Of a stretch of 19,257 nucleotides of DNA, positions 6,971-15,895 are shown piece by piece. The stretch is from Acidobacteriota bacterium. GTDB lineage: Bacteria > Acidobacteriota > Blastocatellia > Pyrinomonadales > Pyrinomonadaceae. The notes under the pieces were generated by a model. The model ran no database searches. It was not told the DNA's origin and worked only from the letters and a program-made list of their open reading frames with translations. Location of the stretch: contig QHXE01000595.1 of the NCBI GenBank assembly GCA_003222835.1, forward strand, positions 1 through 19,257. Direction: 5' to 3'. Positions within the stretch are counted from its first letter, which is position 1, and every line of letters starts with the position of its first letter. A program made the translations under genes and the position numbers.

Positions 6971-8206
6971 ATGAGCGCAACCGAGAGACTCTATTACAAC
7001 GATTCGCGCCTGCTCGAATTCGATGCTCGCGTCATCGGCGTAAACCAACGCGACGACGGAGCAGTAGCGGTTAGGCTCGATCGCACGGCGTTTTATCCCA
7101 CCGGCGGCGGCCAGCCGAGCGACACCGGAACTTTGGGCGAGGCGCGCGTGATTGATTGCATCGATGTTGAAGACGAAGGGGTGTTGCATGTGATCCAAGG
7201 GCCGGTGCCGGATGTTGACGACACCGTTCACGGCAAGATCGATTGGTTGCGCCGGCTCGATCACATGCAACAACATACCGGCCAACATATTCTCTCCGCC
7301 GCCTTCGTTAGATTATTCGCCGCACCAACCCACAGCTTCCGCGTACTCGAACATGAATGCGAAATCGACGTGGCGCTCGATGATCCGACAGACGAACGAA
7401 TTGAGCCGGCAGTCGATCTAGCTAATCAGATCATTTGGGAATGTCGCCCGATCCAAGTTCGGCAGGTCACAACGCAGGAAGCCGCGCGTCTTCCGTTGCG
7501 CAAGGAGTCGGCGCGCGAAGGCGAGCTGCGATTAATCGAAGTCGATGAGTTTGATTTGACCCCATGCGGAGGCACGCATGCGCTATCAACCGGTGAAGTC
7601 GGCGTGATCGCGGTCCGAAGTTGGGAGCGCGCGAAAGGCTTAACGCGAATTCAATTCATGGCCGGAGTTCGGGCGCTGGCTGACTATCGCGAGGCAAATA
7701 AAACGGCGCGGGCCGTGGCCGAGTTGTTCAGCGCTGGGCGTGAAGACTCGCCGGGTCTGCTCAAAAGGTTGATTGCGGAGAACAAGAAGCTCATTCGTCG
7801 TGTCCGTGAACTTGATCAAGTCGCTTGCCGCGTCGAAGCAGAACAAATTTTGAAGGAACCCGGTTTACAAGCGGGCCACCGCCCGCCGGATCCAATTATT
7901 ATCGCCAAAGTCTTTGATGATCGCGATGCAGATTCTCTCAAGCATCTTGCCCTGGCCTTGGTGGGTCATCCTAATGTCGTAGCGTTGTTGGGTTCACGCG
8001 ACGGCGAAACTGCGCGCTTGGTGTTTGCTCGGTCACCGGATGGTCCCGGGGACATGAATGCTTTGATGAAAGAAGCGTGCGCCATGCTGGATGGACGCGG
8101 CGGCGGCAAGATTGATCTTGCTCAGGGCGGTGGGCATAGGATTGCAAAACTCGAGGAAGCAATTAATAGTGCTTATCGAAAGTTCCTTGGTATCATCGCT
8201 TCATAG
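6971..8206 (+). CDS. Alanyl-tRNA editing protein, long AlaX type with DHHA1 domain
   Basis: AlaX proteins hydrolyse Ser-tRNA(Ala) or Gly-tRNA(Ala) in trans in the cytoplasm, protecting against mistranslation. The protein has 411 residues. FYPTGGGQPSDTG at 41-53 is the conserved N-terminal motif shared with the editing domain of AlaRS. The zinc ligands are all present: His102 and His106 in HTGQH, and Cys199 and His203 in CGGTH. After a helical linker (about 260-290) comes a DHHA1 domain ending with a glycine-rich segment (GRGGGKIDLAQGGG). The aminoacylation domain of AlaRS is absent, which separates this protein from alanyl-tRNA synthetase. No strong Shine-Dalgarno sequence precedes the ATG. 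Bases 6875-6970 between this gene and the divergent peptidase contain only a CTCTGCG-type phrase. Confidence 0.92.
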   Translation: MSATERLYYNDSRLLEFDARVIGVNQRDDGAVAVRLDRTAFYPTGGGQPSDTGTLGEARVIDCIDVEDEGVLHVIQGPVPDVDDTVHGKIDWLRRLDHMQQHTGQHILSAAFVRLFAAPTHSFRVLEHECEIDVALDDPTDERIEPAVDLANQIIWECRPIQVRQVTTQEAARLPLRKESAREGELRLIEVDEFDLTPCGGTHALSTGEVGVIAVRSWERAKGLTRIQFMAGVRALADYREANKTARAVAELFSAGREDSPGLLKRLIAENKKLIRRVRELDQVACRVEAEQILKEPGLQAGHRPPDPIIIAKVFDDRDADSLKHLALALVGHPNVVALLGSRDGETARLVFARSPDGPGDMNALMKEACAMLDGRGGGKIDLAQGGGHRIAKLEEAINSAYRKFLGIIAS

Positions 8207-8341
8207 CACTCTAACTTTCAAGGCCAGATCTTGCCCTGTGCCGTGAACCCTTCATCAGGTCTAAACGTTCATACGAACATGAAATCTCGATGCTGCAGGC
8301 TTGAATTGAGGCTGCGCCACCGAAGGAGTGGCCAAGAACTA

Positions 8342-8364
8342 AATTGACACGCTTGCCGTCAATT
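8342..8364 (-). terminator. Weak hairpin just after the receptor stop codon
   Basis: AATTGAC (8342-8348) and GTCAATT (8358-8364) form a 7-base-pair stem with a 9-base loop. It starts four bases after the restored stop of the receptor gene and is followed on the minus strand by a short TTT. It is AT-rich with a poor U-tract, so termination is only plausible. Confidence 0.35.
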
Positions 8365-8367
8365 GAT

Positions 8368-11165
8368 TCAAAATCTGAAAACCGTGCGAAGAATTATCTG
8401 GCGACTAGCGGCGGTGGTTGAAAAGGGACTGCCCGCAAGCGCTATCGACTTACCAAAAAACGGTGAGCTGAGATTGCCGATGGGCGTCGCAAGGTTTAGG
8501 TGATTGAAAATATTGTTGACGATAAGCTCGAATCTGATTGCATACAGAGGCTGCCAGGCGTTCCTATAGATAGAACCGGGCTTGCTCTTGCTACTGTCCG
8601 GGCCCTTGATTTCTTTTGAGCCCAGCGCAAATGCCTTGGCCAGACGGAGGTTTAGCGTGAGTTTTGCCGGACCAGGAATGCGCCCAGGCGTGTCTTCACT
8701 ACACTTGGCCGCGAAAGATCGGTGGCAAACGCCGGACGATCGTTGAAAATCGAGTCGCCATTCAGATCTCGACCAACGATAACGTTATAAGGCTGGCCTG
8801 AACTGATCAGCAGCAGAGGGTTGGTATAGAACCCGAATGGCAGATCGATCTGGCCGCCAAAATTTAATTGATGACGCACGTCATAATTCGCGCGACCGTA
8901 ATCCTGGTCGATGTCGAACTGATTCGAGGGAAAGCTGTTTGCGCCCGCGGTATTGCTCTTCGCAAAATTGAGCGTGTAATTCGCAGTGAGACGTGCCTTG
9001 CTCAGACCGTCTATCCGTAAACCAACTGCAATCTGGTTCTGCTCGAACCTGCCGTGGGATTCGTATTGATAGATGTCGCCGGCACTCGGAAGCGGCCGGA
9101 CGCCGCTGCCCGGATTCGAAATGTCGAAAGTGCCGGTCAGGGGAGCATTGATATTCCGCGATAGAAGCTGACCATTGCCGCGGGAATTCAACCAGGTAAT
9201 AGCCAGATTAGTCGACCGCGGCAGCTTTCGCTCGATTGAGATCGAACTCTGCATCACACACGGAGCGCGCAGGGCTGGATCCATTTGGTAAATCGTCGGG
9301 CTGGCAGAACTTCCCAGCGAGTTGGCGTTCGGAACGAGGGGAAAGGAGTCAGGGTCCTTCACAATGAACTGTCGCTGGTTGTTGCCATCCAACCGCAGCG
9401 AGGTGAGAGCCAGGTTCTGCGCAAAACGCGTGTAGAAAACCCCGAAGCCTACCCTGAGTATTGTCTTCGGAGCGGACTTCTTACCAGGATGAATCCCGAT
9501 GGCAAGGCCTAGACGCGGAGCGAAGTCAAAATGATCGTGGATTTCATTCTGAGTCTCATAGCGCAATCCGTAGCTGAAGGTCACGTTCGGCCGGAGCTTC
9601 CAGTTGTCCTGAAAAAAAGCTCCCGCATCAAACATCGTGTTTGCAACTGAAGGCCGGCCGGAAACGATCGAAAACTGTTCGGCGCCTCCGCCGGCCGCTC
9701 GAATCCGGGCCGGCGTCAGGCCTTGTTGCAGACCTTGCTGAGTAATCTGAAACGCAGTCAGCGATGCGAAGGTAAACGTCCCGTTGAAATTCGCGGTCGA
9801 GTTGTTATTTTCGGTGGCCACCCGCACCTGCCCGCCAAATCTGAAGTAGTGTTTGCCTCGATCGAGCGACGTGTAGTTTTGCAACTGATAGTTCTTCTGA
9901 GTAGTCGAATTAATACCAATGTTGTTACCGCCGCCGATGAAGGCGCCCAGCACGGCGATTTGTGGTTGAGAGTTCTGAGCGCTTTGCAGGTTATCTACTT
10001 GCCTATATTCGAAACGTGACTCGTTAATGGTCCTGGGATCGATGATCGTGGTATTGCTGAACTGGAAAGTATTTTCAGTCTTGCTGAAATCAAATGCTTG
10101 CGAGGCGAGGGCAAGCTGTCCAAGTCCGTCATTCTTCTCCTGATCTCTGTAGTATTGATACCGTGCGAAGAATGTGTTCTTCGAGTTAGCCTGATAGTCG
10201 ATACGAAAAGTCGCTATAGTTACCAGCTTAGGATTGGGAATTGCCTGACTGAATTGAATTGGGTTGAAAGTTGGATCAAGTATCTGAGCTCTGATAACAG
10301 AGCTGTCGCTTATGCTGTTACGATCCATATCGAACTGAAATGACGATCTGCTCGTAAGCGGGCCGCCAAAGTCAGCCGAGACCAACGTGGTGTGATAAGG
10401 CGGCCCCGGCGCTGAGAAGGGACTCGTGGAGTTAAGCTTTGAATGGTTAAGGCGCAATGAGAATAGACTGTGAAACTGGGCTGAGCCGGGCTTAGTGAAT
10501 ATCTCGATCCGGCCAAACCCCGGCTGATCATACTCGGCGGAAAACGGATCCTGATTGATCCTGATTTCACGGATCGCAGATTTCGGGGGTAAACGACCAC
10601 CGCCGAACCCGTCGACAAATACCTGTCCTGAGAGCCCGCCGGGCGTTGCGCCCGCAAGCTGTTGCAGTTGCAGCTTCAACTCGTCCGGATCTTCAGAATA
10701 CATTTCGAGATCTTTTTCTTTGAGCACGATTGCCCCGGCGTTGTTCGCCGGATCAGTATTGCCGCTGCCCGCTTCATCTCTCACGTCTATTTTCGCTTCT
10801 ATTTTGGCAATCGTAAGCGAGATGTCGACGTTTTGGGTTTGACCTTGAATCAGGTCGACATCCTGGGTGTAGACTTCGAAGCCCGGCGCCGACACGCTAA
10901 GACGATACTTGGCCGGTGGCAGGGTTCGAAACTCGAATGCTCCGGAACGATCTGTCTTTGCCGTCGAGACCTTTCCGCTGGCGCTTATGGCTGAGACTAC
11001 CGCTTGAGACACGACCGCAGTGGAAGGGTCTGAGACCTTTCCGAAGATTCGCCCCTCGCCAGTTTGAGCGAATAACTGGCCCGGGATTACGAAGAGAATG
11101 GCGAGCACAGACAACCTCATCGAGTAATTTAGGTTGAGCATTACGGCATAGCCTCGGGGGATCAT
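8368..11165 (-). CDS. Oar-like TonB-dependent outer-membrane receptor, frameshifted near the C-terminus
   Basis: The continuous frame runs from 11165 to a stop at 8652 (837 residues). It has a signal peptide (about 16-34, ending FAQ), a CarboxypepD-regulatory-like beta-sandwich (about 38-120, GRIFGKVSDPS and GAFEFRTLPPAKYRL), a plug region (about 150-235, IREIRINQDPFSAEYDQPG), then a long beta-barrel. That frame ends abruptly with LGAFLVRQNSR. In the -1 frame the family's usual ending continues without a stop: IPGPAKLTLNLRLAKAF, then FELIVNNIFNHLNLATPIG, finishing RTVFRF with a stop at 8368-8370. A terminal phenylalanine is the usual outer-membrane assembly signal. One missing base near 8675-8690 would restore about 932 residues. 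The 5' start is uncertain: ATGs at 11165, 11141 and 11120 are all possible, all before the hydrophobic core. Such receptors import large or scarce substrates with TonB; the ligand here is unknown. Confidence 0.9.
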
Positions 11166-11439
11166 TCGTAATTGATAGGTTCCTCACCAACCAATCTGCA
11201 TTGCGCGAAATCGAAGAAGTTCTTCCAACTTTTTTCCAAGATGCTGCGTGGCAGACTTCGTTTCAGAACCAATTTCCTCTCATAGCTGCGATCCGTTCAA
11301 TAACCGCATTTTTTCGAAAAAAGTGGAAGTATTTTCCGGGTGCCTGCAATGGAGAGTAGATTGTTGGCATGCCGACTGACAGATTTGAAGCCGTACAGTC
11401 GGCCGAAAAAGCATTCAATCGAGCCGAGGAGACGAAGCT
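11166..11439. promoter_or_regulatory. Divergent intergenic region with several palindromes
   Basis: This gap separates the receptor (minus) from the small secreted protein (plus), so it should hold both promoters, but no confident -35/-10 pair is visible. Palindromes include TTTTTTCGAAAAAA (11309-11322), GGCATGCC (11366-11373) and an 8-base inverted repeat GCCGACTG/CAGTCGGC (11371-11378 and 11396-11403), 36 bases upstream of the ATG. The last could be an operator or a hairpin in the 5' leader. GAGGAG about eight bases before 11440 is a good ribosome binding site. Confidence 0.45.
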
Positions 11440-11823
11440 ATGACAAAGAAGCTCATGATGGCGGCGACATTATTGTTGGCCATCGTTTCAGTTGGGATTG
11501 CGACTGCGCACGTCGCTGACGAACCAAAGATCGACGGCAAATGGTCCGGGCAAATCCCCCGACCTAATCGCAGTTACGATTCCGTGTTCGAATTCAAAGT
11601 AGACGGCGAGAAACTCACGGGAAAGGTTTACGCTTTAGACACTGAGTTCGAGATTGTTAGTGGGAAGGTAAAGGGGGAAACGATCTCATTTAGAATCGGA
11701 ACCACTCAGGGCAACTACACCGGTAAAGTTTTGGGAGATCAGATCGATTGCGAAGTGAACCTTTCCGGCGGCGAGTTCGGCAGTAGGAAGATGTCATTCA
11801 AGCTAACGCGAGTAAAGGAATAG
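11440..11823 (+). CDS. Small secreted beta-rich protein of unknown function
   Basis: The protein has 127 residues. It has a signal peptide (MTKKLMMAATLLLAIVSVG, cleavage probably near THA), so it is exported. The mature part alternates hydrophobic and charged residues in a pattern of short beta strands: IDGKWSGQIP, FEFKVDGEKLTGKVYAL, SGKVKGETISFRIG, YTGKVLGDQIDCEVNL and MSFKLTRVKE. Small proteins with the GKW.G and LTG.V / SGKVKG pattern are common in Acidobacteriota and Planctomycetes and have no established function. There is one cysteine and no catalytic motif. It precedes the sigma operon, but a 125-base gap with a hairpin argues for a separate transcript. Confidence 0.75.
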   Translation: MTKKLMMAATLLLAIVSVGIATAHVADEPKIDGKWSGQIPRPNRSYDSVFEFKVDGEKLTGKVYALDTEFEIVSGKVKGETISFRIGTTQGNYTGKVLGDQIDCEVNLSGGEFGSRKMSFKLTRVKE

Positions 11824-11846
11824 TAGTTCGACCGGGGTCAGCAAAG

Positions 11847-11875
11847 TGGCGCGCTTGATTGAGCGCGGCGCGCCA
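11847..11875 (+). terminator. GC-rich hairpin after the small secreted protein gene
   Basis: TGGCGCGC (11847-11854) and GCGCGCCA (11868-11875) are perfect 8-base arms. An inner alternative, CGCGCT/AGCGCG, competes with them. It lies 24 bases after the stop but has no T-run, so it would be a factor-dependent or weak terminator at best. Confidence 0.4.
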
Positions 11876-11948
11876 TCCCAATCCCAAGCTGGCGCCTGAC
11901 ATCCCGTGGTAATGCTCAAGGAAGTAGATTATCGTTGTCCCCAAGAAG

Positions 11949-12617
11949 ATGCCGTCGTTTACTCAATCCTGGCAGATGTCTTTCGAGCTACGCTCAGAAC
12001 GGTCGCACCGACTGATGGCAGAAACATCGATCGACGACCAAAGCCTGCTGGGGTTAATCGCGCGCGGCGATGAGCGAGCATTCAGGGTGGTTTATGATCG
12101 TTATAACGGACCGATTCACCGATTCGCCTGGCACATGAGTGGGGATCGCGCCATGGCCGAAGAGATTACGCAGGAAGTTTTCATGCTGCTCATCCGCAAG
12201 CCTCGAAAGTACGATCCGTCCAAGGGCTCTCTTGGGGGTTATCTGTTCGGGATTGCGCGGAACCTAACTCGACGCAGAGTCGATCAGCTTCGGGTCTACG
12301 TTCCATTCGTAGATGACGCGAATGCCTCGGACGAGAATTACTCACTCGGCGATCGCGCGATCGACGACAGTGCCAACGCACTCGAAAAACTTACGCAGCG
12401 GGAATTAATCGAGGCTCTGCGCACGTCGGTGCTCTCGCTGCCGGCACAATATCGCGAAGTAATTATTTTGTGCGATCTGGAGCAAATGAGTCAGGCCGGC
12501 GCTGCTGAGCTGTTGCAATGTTCACCGGGAACCATCGCTTCGCGAATGCACCGGGCGCGGGCGATGCTGAAAATGAAGATGGCGCGGAAAGGCCTGGTAA
12601 ACAATGAATCAATCTGA
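11949..12617 (+). CDS. RNA polymerase sigma factor, ECF (sigma-70 group 4) subfamily
   Basis: The frame from 11949 encodes 222 residues. ATGs at 11976 and 12015 are alternatives, and the latter gives a 200-residue protein with a typical ECF N-terminus (MAETSIDDQSLLGLIARGDE). None has a clear Shine-Dalgarno sequence. Region 2 is clear: AFRVVYDRY, AEEITQEVFMLLIRKPRKYD and GYLFGIARNLTRRRVDQ bind core polymerase and the -10 element. Region 4 is also clear: LSLPAQYREVIILCDLEQMSQAGAAELL, then SPGTIASRMHRARAMLK, a helix-turn-helix for the -35. The stop overlaps the start of the next gene by 14 bases, which implies translational coupling with the probable regulator that follows. Confidence 0.93.
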   Translation: MPSFTQSWQMSFELRSERSHRLMAETSIDDQSLLGLIARGDERAFRVVYDRYNGPIHRFAWHMSGDRAMAEEITQEVFMLLIRKPRKYDPSKGSLGGYLFGIARNLTRRRVDQLRVYVPFVDDANASDENYSLGDRAIDDSANALEKLTQRELIEALRTSVLSLPAQYREVIILCDLEQMSQAGAAELLQCSPGTIASRMHRARAMLKMKMARKGLVNNESI

Positions 12618-13182
12618 AGAACGACTGGCCCAGGCATTTCAAGCGTTGTCTGCAGAATCTCCGCAAAGTGCGCCCGCTGAAGTCGGACTCGCGTTGCAGG
12701 ATGCGTTTCGCCGGCATCATGTGCGACGAAGACGTCAGCGCCGGTTGATTACGGCCGGGGTGTTGGGCGCTTGTTTAGTTGTCGCGGCGGTGCTGCTTTC
12801 AAAGTCGAGGTCTTCAGGACTTCAGGAGAAGCAGCCAACGCTGGCCACGAGGCAAGAACAGTCGTTGCCGAATCCAGAAACAAGATCTCTTGGTGCCGTT
12901 CCCAATAATACGCGGGTTAAATCCACCATTGCTTCCTTGCAGAAAGTGCACCGCAAAGCTAGGCCTTCGGCCAATGTTGTCAGCAATTTCACATCGCTCG
13001 CGTCCTATGATCCAGCATTTTCGAAGGACGGATTCAAGATCGTTCGCGTAGGCTTGAGCAGCGCGGAACTGTCCCAGATGGGAGCGCCGAGTAATGTCTA
13101 TCCGGCAGGCCGACGCGTGCTTACTGATGTTGTGTTGGATCGAGATGGAATACCTATTGCGGTGCGGACGGTTGGGAGATGA
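12604..13182 (+). CDS. Single-pass membrane protein, probable anti-sigma factor
   Basis: The protein has 192 residues, and its ATG overlaps the sigma factor stop by 14 bases. The N-terminus (1-40) is short, acidic to neutral and helical (EERLAQAFQAL). A run of basic residues (RRRRQRR at 41-47) precedes a membrane segment at about 48-66. This predicts a cytoplasmic N-terminus and a periplasmic C-terminus. The C-terminal part (about 130-192) contains a compact segment including FKIVRVGLSSAELSQMG and DVVLDRDGIPIAVRTVG. The usual zinc-binding anti-sigma motif (H-x3-C-x2-C) is absent; the only cysteine is within the membrane segment. The role as anti-sigma factor is inferred from position and topology, not from a recognised domain. 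Confidence 0.72.
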   Translation: MNQSEERLAQAFQALSAESPQSAPAEVGLALQDAFRRHHVRRRRQRRLITAGVLGACLVVAAVLLSKSRSSGLQEKQPTLATRQEQSLPNPETRSLGAVPNNTRVKSTIASLQKVHRKARPSANVVSNFTSLASYDPAFSKDGFKIVRVGLSSAELSQMGAPSNVYPAGRRVLTDVVLDRDGIPIAVRTVGR

Positions 13183-13197
13183 GGCCATGAGACTTTT

Positions 13198-13995
13198 ATG
13201 AAGCACGCTGGTTTTTTCATTTTGCTTCTCTTGCTGCTGACGCTTGTCGTTGCTGGGCAGAATGATCGGCCCGGTTCTATTCAGCGACAATCCGGCATTA
13301 CGCTCAACTCAGCCGAGATTGCCGGCCGGGAAGAACTGACGAAGCACGCCCCTTATTTAGCTACGGCAATCGTCGAAAGCACTCAAATGCTGGCCGATGG
13401 AAATCGCATCCTCCACAATACGCAGGAACTGGTGGCCCGGGATGGTGAGGGTCGCACTCGTCATGAAGAAGTATTCGACCGAATTGGTTCGCTGGAGGTA
13501 GACGCGCCTAAGACGATCTTCATCAGCGATCCTGTGCTAAAGAAGGAATACACTCTCAACACGAGAGACAAAACAGTCACAGCACAGCCGCGGATCGACA
13601 TCGGAGCGCTTCTGAATACGCCCCGGGCCCGCGCCGAGAGACGAAGCGCCTCGACAGAAAAATCAAATAGCAATAGCGCCGAGAATGCGCAACCGAACCG
13701 ACGCCGGCCAAGAGAAATTCACAGCGAAGATCTGGGTGAAAAAGTTCTCGAAGGCTTGAACGTCAAAGGCGAAAGGCTGACCGCTACTTTTCCCGCGGGA
13801 GCGGTGGGCAACGAACGCCCGCTGGAGGCTTCGCTCGAGACCTGGTACTCGCCCGATCTGCACGTCTTTCTATATCGAAAACGGATTGACCCACGCTTCG
13901 GAGAGATTCTTTATCGTCTCACGAACATCAAACGCATTGAGCCGGATCCTTCGTTGTTCCGAATTCCCCGCGGATATAAGTACCGTCCGAACTAA
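13198..13995 (+). CDS. Secreted protein of unknown function encoded with the sigma operon
   Basis: The protein has 265 residues and starts 15 bases after the preceding gene. The signal peptide covers residues 1 to about 20 (FFILLLLLLTLVVAG), giving an exported protein. The mature part is mostly soluble and probably beta-rich, with a low-complexity basic and serine-rich linker around residues 145-180. The C-terminus has the pattern LETWYSPDLHVFLYRKRIDPRFGE, then LYRLTNIKRIEPDPSLFRIP, which I recognise as a recurrent hypothetical family in Acidobacteriota, often downstream of ECF sigma genes. No catalytic residues are identifiable. The three genes probably form one unit: sensor or effector, anti-sigma and sigma. 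Confidence 0.72.
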   Translation: MKHAGFFILLLLLLTLVVAGQNDRPGSIQRQSGITLNSAEIAGREELTKHAPYLATAIVESTQMLADGNRILHNTQELVARDGEGRTRHEEVFDRIGSLEVDAPKTIFISDPVLKKEYTLNTRDKTVTAQPRIDIGALLNTPRARAERRSASTEKSNSNSAENAQPNRRRPREIHSEDLGEKVLEGLNVKGERLTATFPAGAVGNERPLEASLETWYSPDLHVFLYRKRIDPRFGEILYRLTNIKRIEPDPSLFRIPRGYKYRPN

Positions 13996-14209
13996 GGCGA
14001 ACCCGATTGTTTTTTTGATCACATTTTGGTCATTTGGAACCTGAGAACCATAGCCCACTGGCATCAGTCTGAACAGGTTCAATGAGGCGGAGAGTTGAAT
14101 TCCATTTCGGCGTGCGAGAGAAAGAATGTCTTTGATTGCTCGTCAACGATGCTTCACGAATAGTGTCACTTGCATCGTATCGAGTCTCGTGTGCCGTCTC
14201 AAGTAGTTC

Positions 14210-14488
14210 GTGGGATCTAGTCTGCAACGCGAATTGGAACTCCTGGTGCGCGCTGGATTGACTTCAATCGAGGCAATCCGCACCGCAACCACAACTCCGA
14301 CCAAGGTTCTCGGAGTCAATGATTCGGAAGCTATAGAAGCCGGCAAGCGAGCAGATCTCGTTGTCCTCGACGCGAACCCTCTGAACGATATTCGCAACAT
14401 TCGGCGGGTGCGCTGGACCGTGATTGGAGGCAGAGTTCTCGATCCGAGTCAGCTTTGGAAGTTGGTCGACATTCAGATTGACAACTAG
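14210..14488 (+). pseudogene. C-terminal remnant of an amidohydrolase
   Basis: The 92-codon frame from a GTG at 14210 reads ELELLVRAGLTSIEAIRTAT, then EAGKRADLVVLDANPLNDI and IGGRVLDPSQL. These are the closing helices and beta-strands of metal-dependent amidohydrolases of the imidazolonepropionase/prolidase-like group, normally about 400-450 residues. The metal-binding part (HxH, the carboxylated lysine, the two later histidines and the aspartate) is missing. A stop lies two codons upstream of the GTG. No matching upstream piece is visible at 13996-14209 in any frame. The remnant overlaps the end of the convergent proA by four bases. It is most likely a deletion relic. Confidence 0.72.
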
Positions 14489-15864
14489 CTCCAGCCTCGC
14501 CGGCGCGCTGATATCGCTGCTGTCTCGACCCCCAGGTCTCTATGCCGGAAAGATTGTTCGCCATTGCTGTACGCGGCAACGACATGGCCGTCGCCGAAAA
14601 GTTTGTACTTGTAAGTTGTTAGACCCTCGAGCCCAACTGGCCCACGCGCGTGCAACTTGCCGGTGCTGATTCCCAACTCCGCGCCCAGACCATAACGAAA
14701 GCCATCGGCAAAGCGCGTCGAGGCATTCTGATAGACCCCTGCGGCGTCGACTCTGCTCATGAAATGCGTTGCTGTTTTGCGGTCTTCGGTAATGATCGCC
14801 TCCGTATGGCCGGAACCGTAGCGATCGATGTGTGCCAGCGCTTCCTCTATGCCGGCGACGATCTTGATGGAGATGATCAGATCCGAATACTCGGTCGCCC
14901 AATCCTCTTCGCTGACCGGAACAACGTCGCTTGACTGAGCCAACGCCATCGTCCGCGGGCAGCCGCGCACCTCGACTCCTTCAGCCTTGAAGCGCGCGAT
15001 CATCTCGGGCAGAAACCGCCCGGCAACCTTCTCATGAACTAGCAGGGTTTCCATCGCATTGCATGCCGCCGGGTATTGCACCTTTGAATCAAGGGCAATA
15101 GCGAGCGCCTTGCTCAGATTCGCCGCGCGATCTACGTAGACGTGACAAATTCCCTCACCATGGCCAAGCACGGGAATGCGACTGTGCTCGGCGATGTAAC
15201 GAACGAACCGCTGCGACCCCCGCGGAATGATCAAATCGATCTCCCGATCGAGGGCCAGCATCTGTGCGACATCTTCGCGGGTGCGCAGTAGGTTGATCGC
15301 CGCAGGCGGAATATCCAGAAAGTGGCTGACGGCCTCGCGCCAAATCGTTACGAGTGCCTGATTGGTGTGCGCAGCTTCCGCCCCACCTTTGAGGACCACC
15401 GCGTTGCCCGATTTGAGGGCGAGCGCGGCCACCTGCGGCACAACCTCCGGACGGGCCTCAAAGATGATGCCGATGACGCCGATTGGACAGGACTCCTTAT
15501 ACAACGTTAGATCATCGTCCAGCTCGGTCGCGGCAAGAGGTCGGCCCAAAGGATCCGGCAATGCGGCCACGTCAAGTACGCAACGCGACATCGCCGCGAC
15601 ACCCTGCTCGTTGATCTGCAACCGCTTAAACAACGCGCGCGACATTTGTCCTGCTTCCACCCTGCGCTCGACCTCATGACAGTCGCGCTGATTGGCAACC
15701 AGAATTTCCAACTTGCGCTGCTCGATCGCAAAGGCAGCGGCCTTCAAAGCTGCGTTACGGCGATCGACCGGCAGCAACGCCAGCAAGCGCGCGGCTGCCC
15801 TGGCACGCCGAGCTATATCTTCAACGCAAGTATGGCTTTCCGTTTCTTTGGATAAGCTGCCCAT
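14485..15864 (-). CDS. proA: Glutamate-5-semialdehyde dehydrogenase (gamma-glutamyl phosphate reductase)
   Basis: ProA reduces glutamyl-5-phosphate with NADPH, the second step of proline synthesis in the cytoplasm. The 459 residues show the family from end to end: PIGVIGIIFEARPEVVPQVA (about 127-146), LKSGNAVVLKGG, LIIPRGSQRFVRYI, and the catalytic Cys268 in KVQYPAACNAMETLLVHE. It then continues through RFADGFRYGLGAELGISTGKLHARGPVGLEGLTTYKY. The C-terminus extends beyond the roughly 417 residues of E. coli ProA (FGDGHVVAAYSNGEQSFRHRDL and more). Part of this tail is usual in related bacteria, while the last dozen residues may come from readthrough into the neighbouring remnant. It follows proB by 31 bases in the same direction, so the two form an operon. 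Confidence 0.96.
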   Translation of the reverse strand: MGSLSKETESHTCVEDIARRARAAARLLALLPVDRRNAALKAAAFAIEQRKLEILVANQRDCHEVERRVEAGQMSRALFKRLQINEQGVAAMSRCVLDVAALPDPLGRPLAATELDDDLTLYKESCPIGVIGIIFEARPEVVPQVAALALKSGNAVVLKGGAEAAHTNQALVTIWREAVSHFLDIPPAAINLLRTREDVAQMLALDREIDLIIPRGSQRFVRYIAEHSRIPVLGHGEGICHVYVDRAANLSKALAIALDSKVQYPAACNAMETLLVHEKVAGRFLPEMIARFKAEGVEVRGCPRTMALAQSSDVVPVSEEDWATEYSDLIISIKIVAGIEEALAHIDRYGSGHTEAIITEDRKTATHFMSRVDAAGVYQNASTRFADGFRYGLGAELGISTGKLHARGPVGLEGLTTYKYKLFGDGHVVAAYSNGEQSFRHRDLGVETAAISARRRGWS

Positions 15865-15895
15865 AGGATTCGATCCTGCGCGTTACTCAGCCTTC

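Noticed and set aside
11309..11322. TTTTTTCGAAAAAA as a terminator
   Set aside because: There is no stable GC stem and it lies between divergent genes; more likely simple AT-rich promoter DNA.
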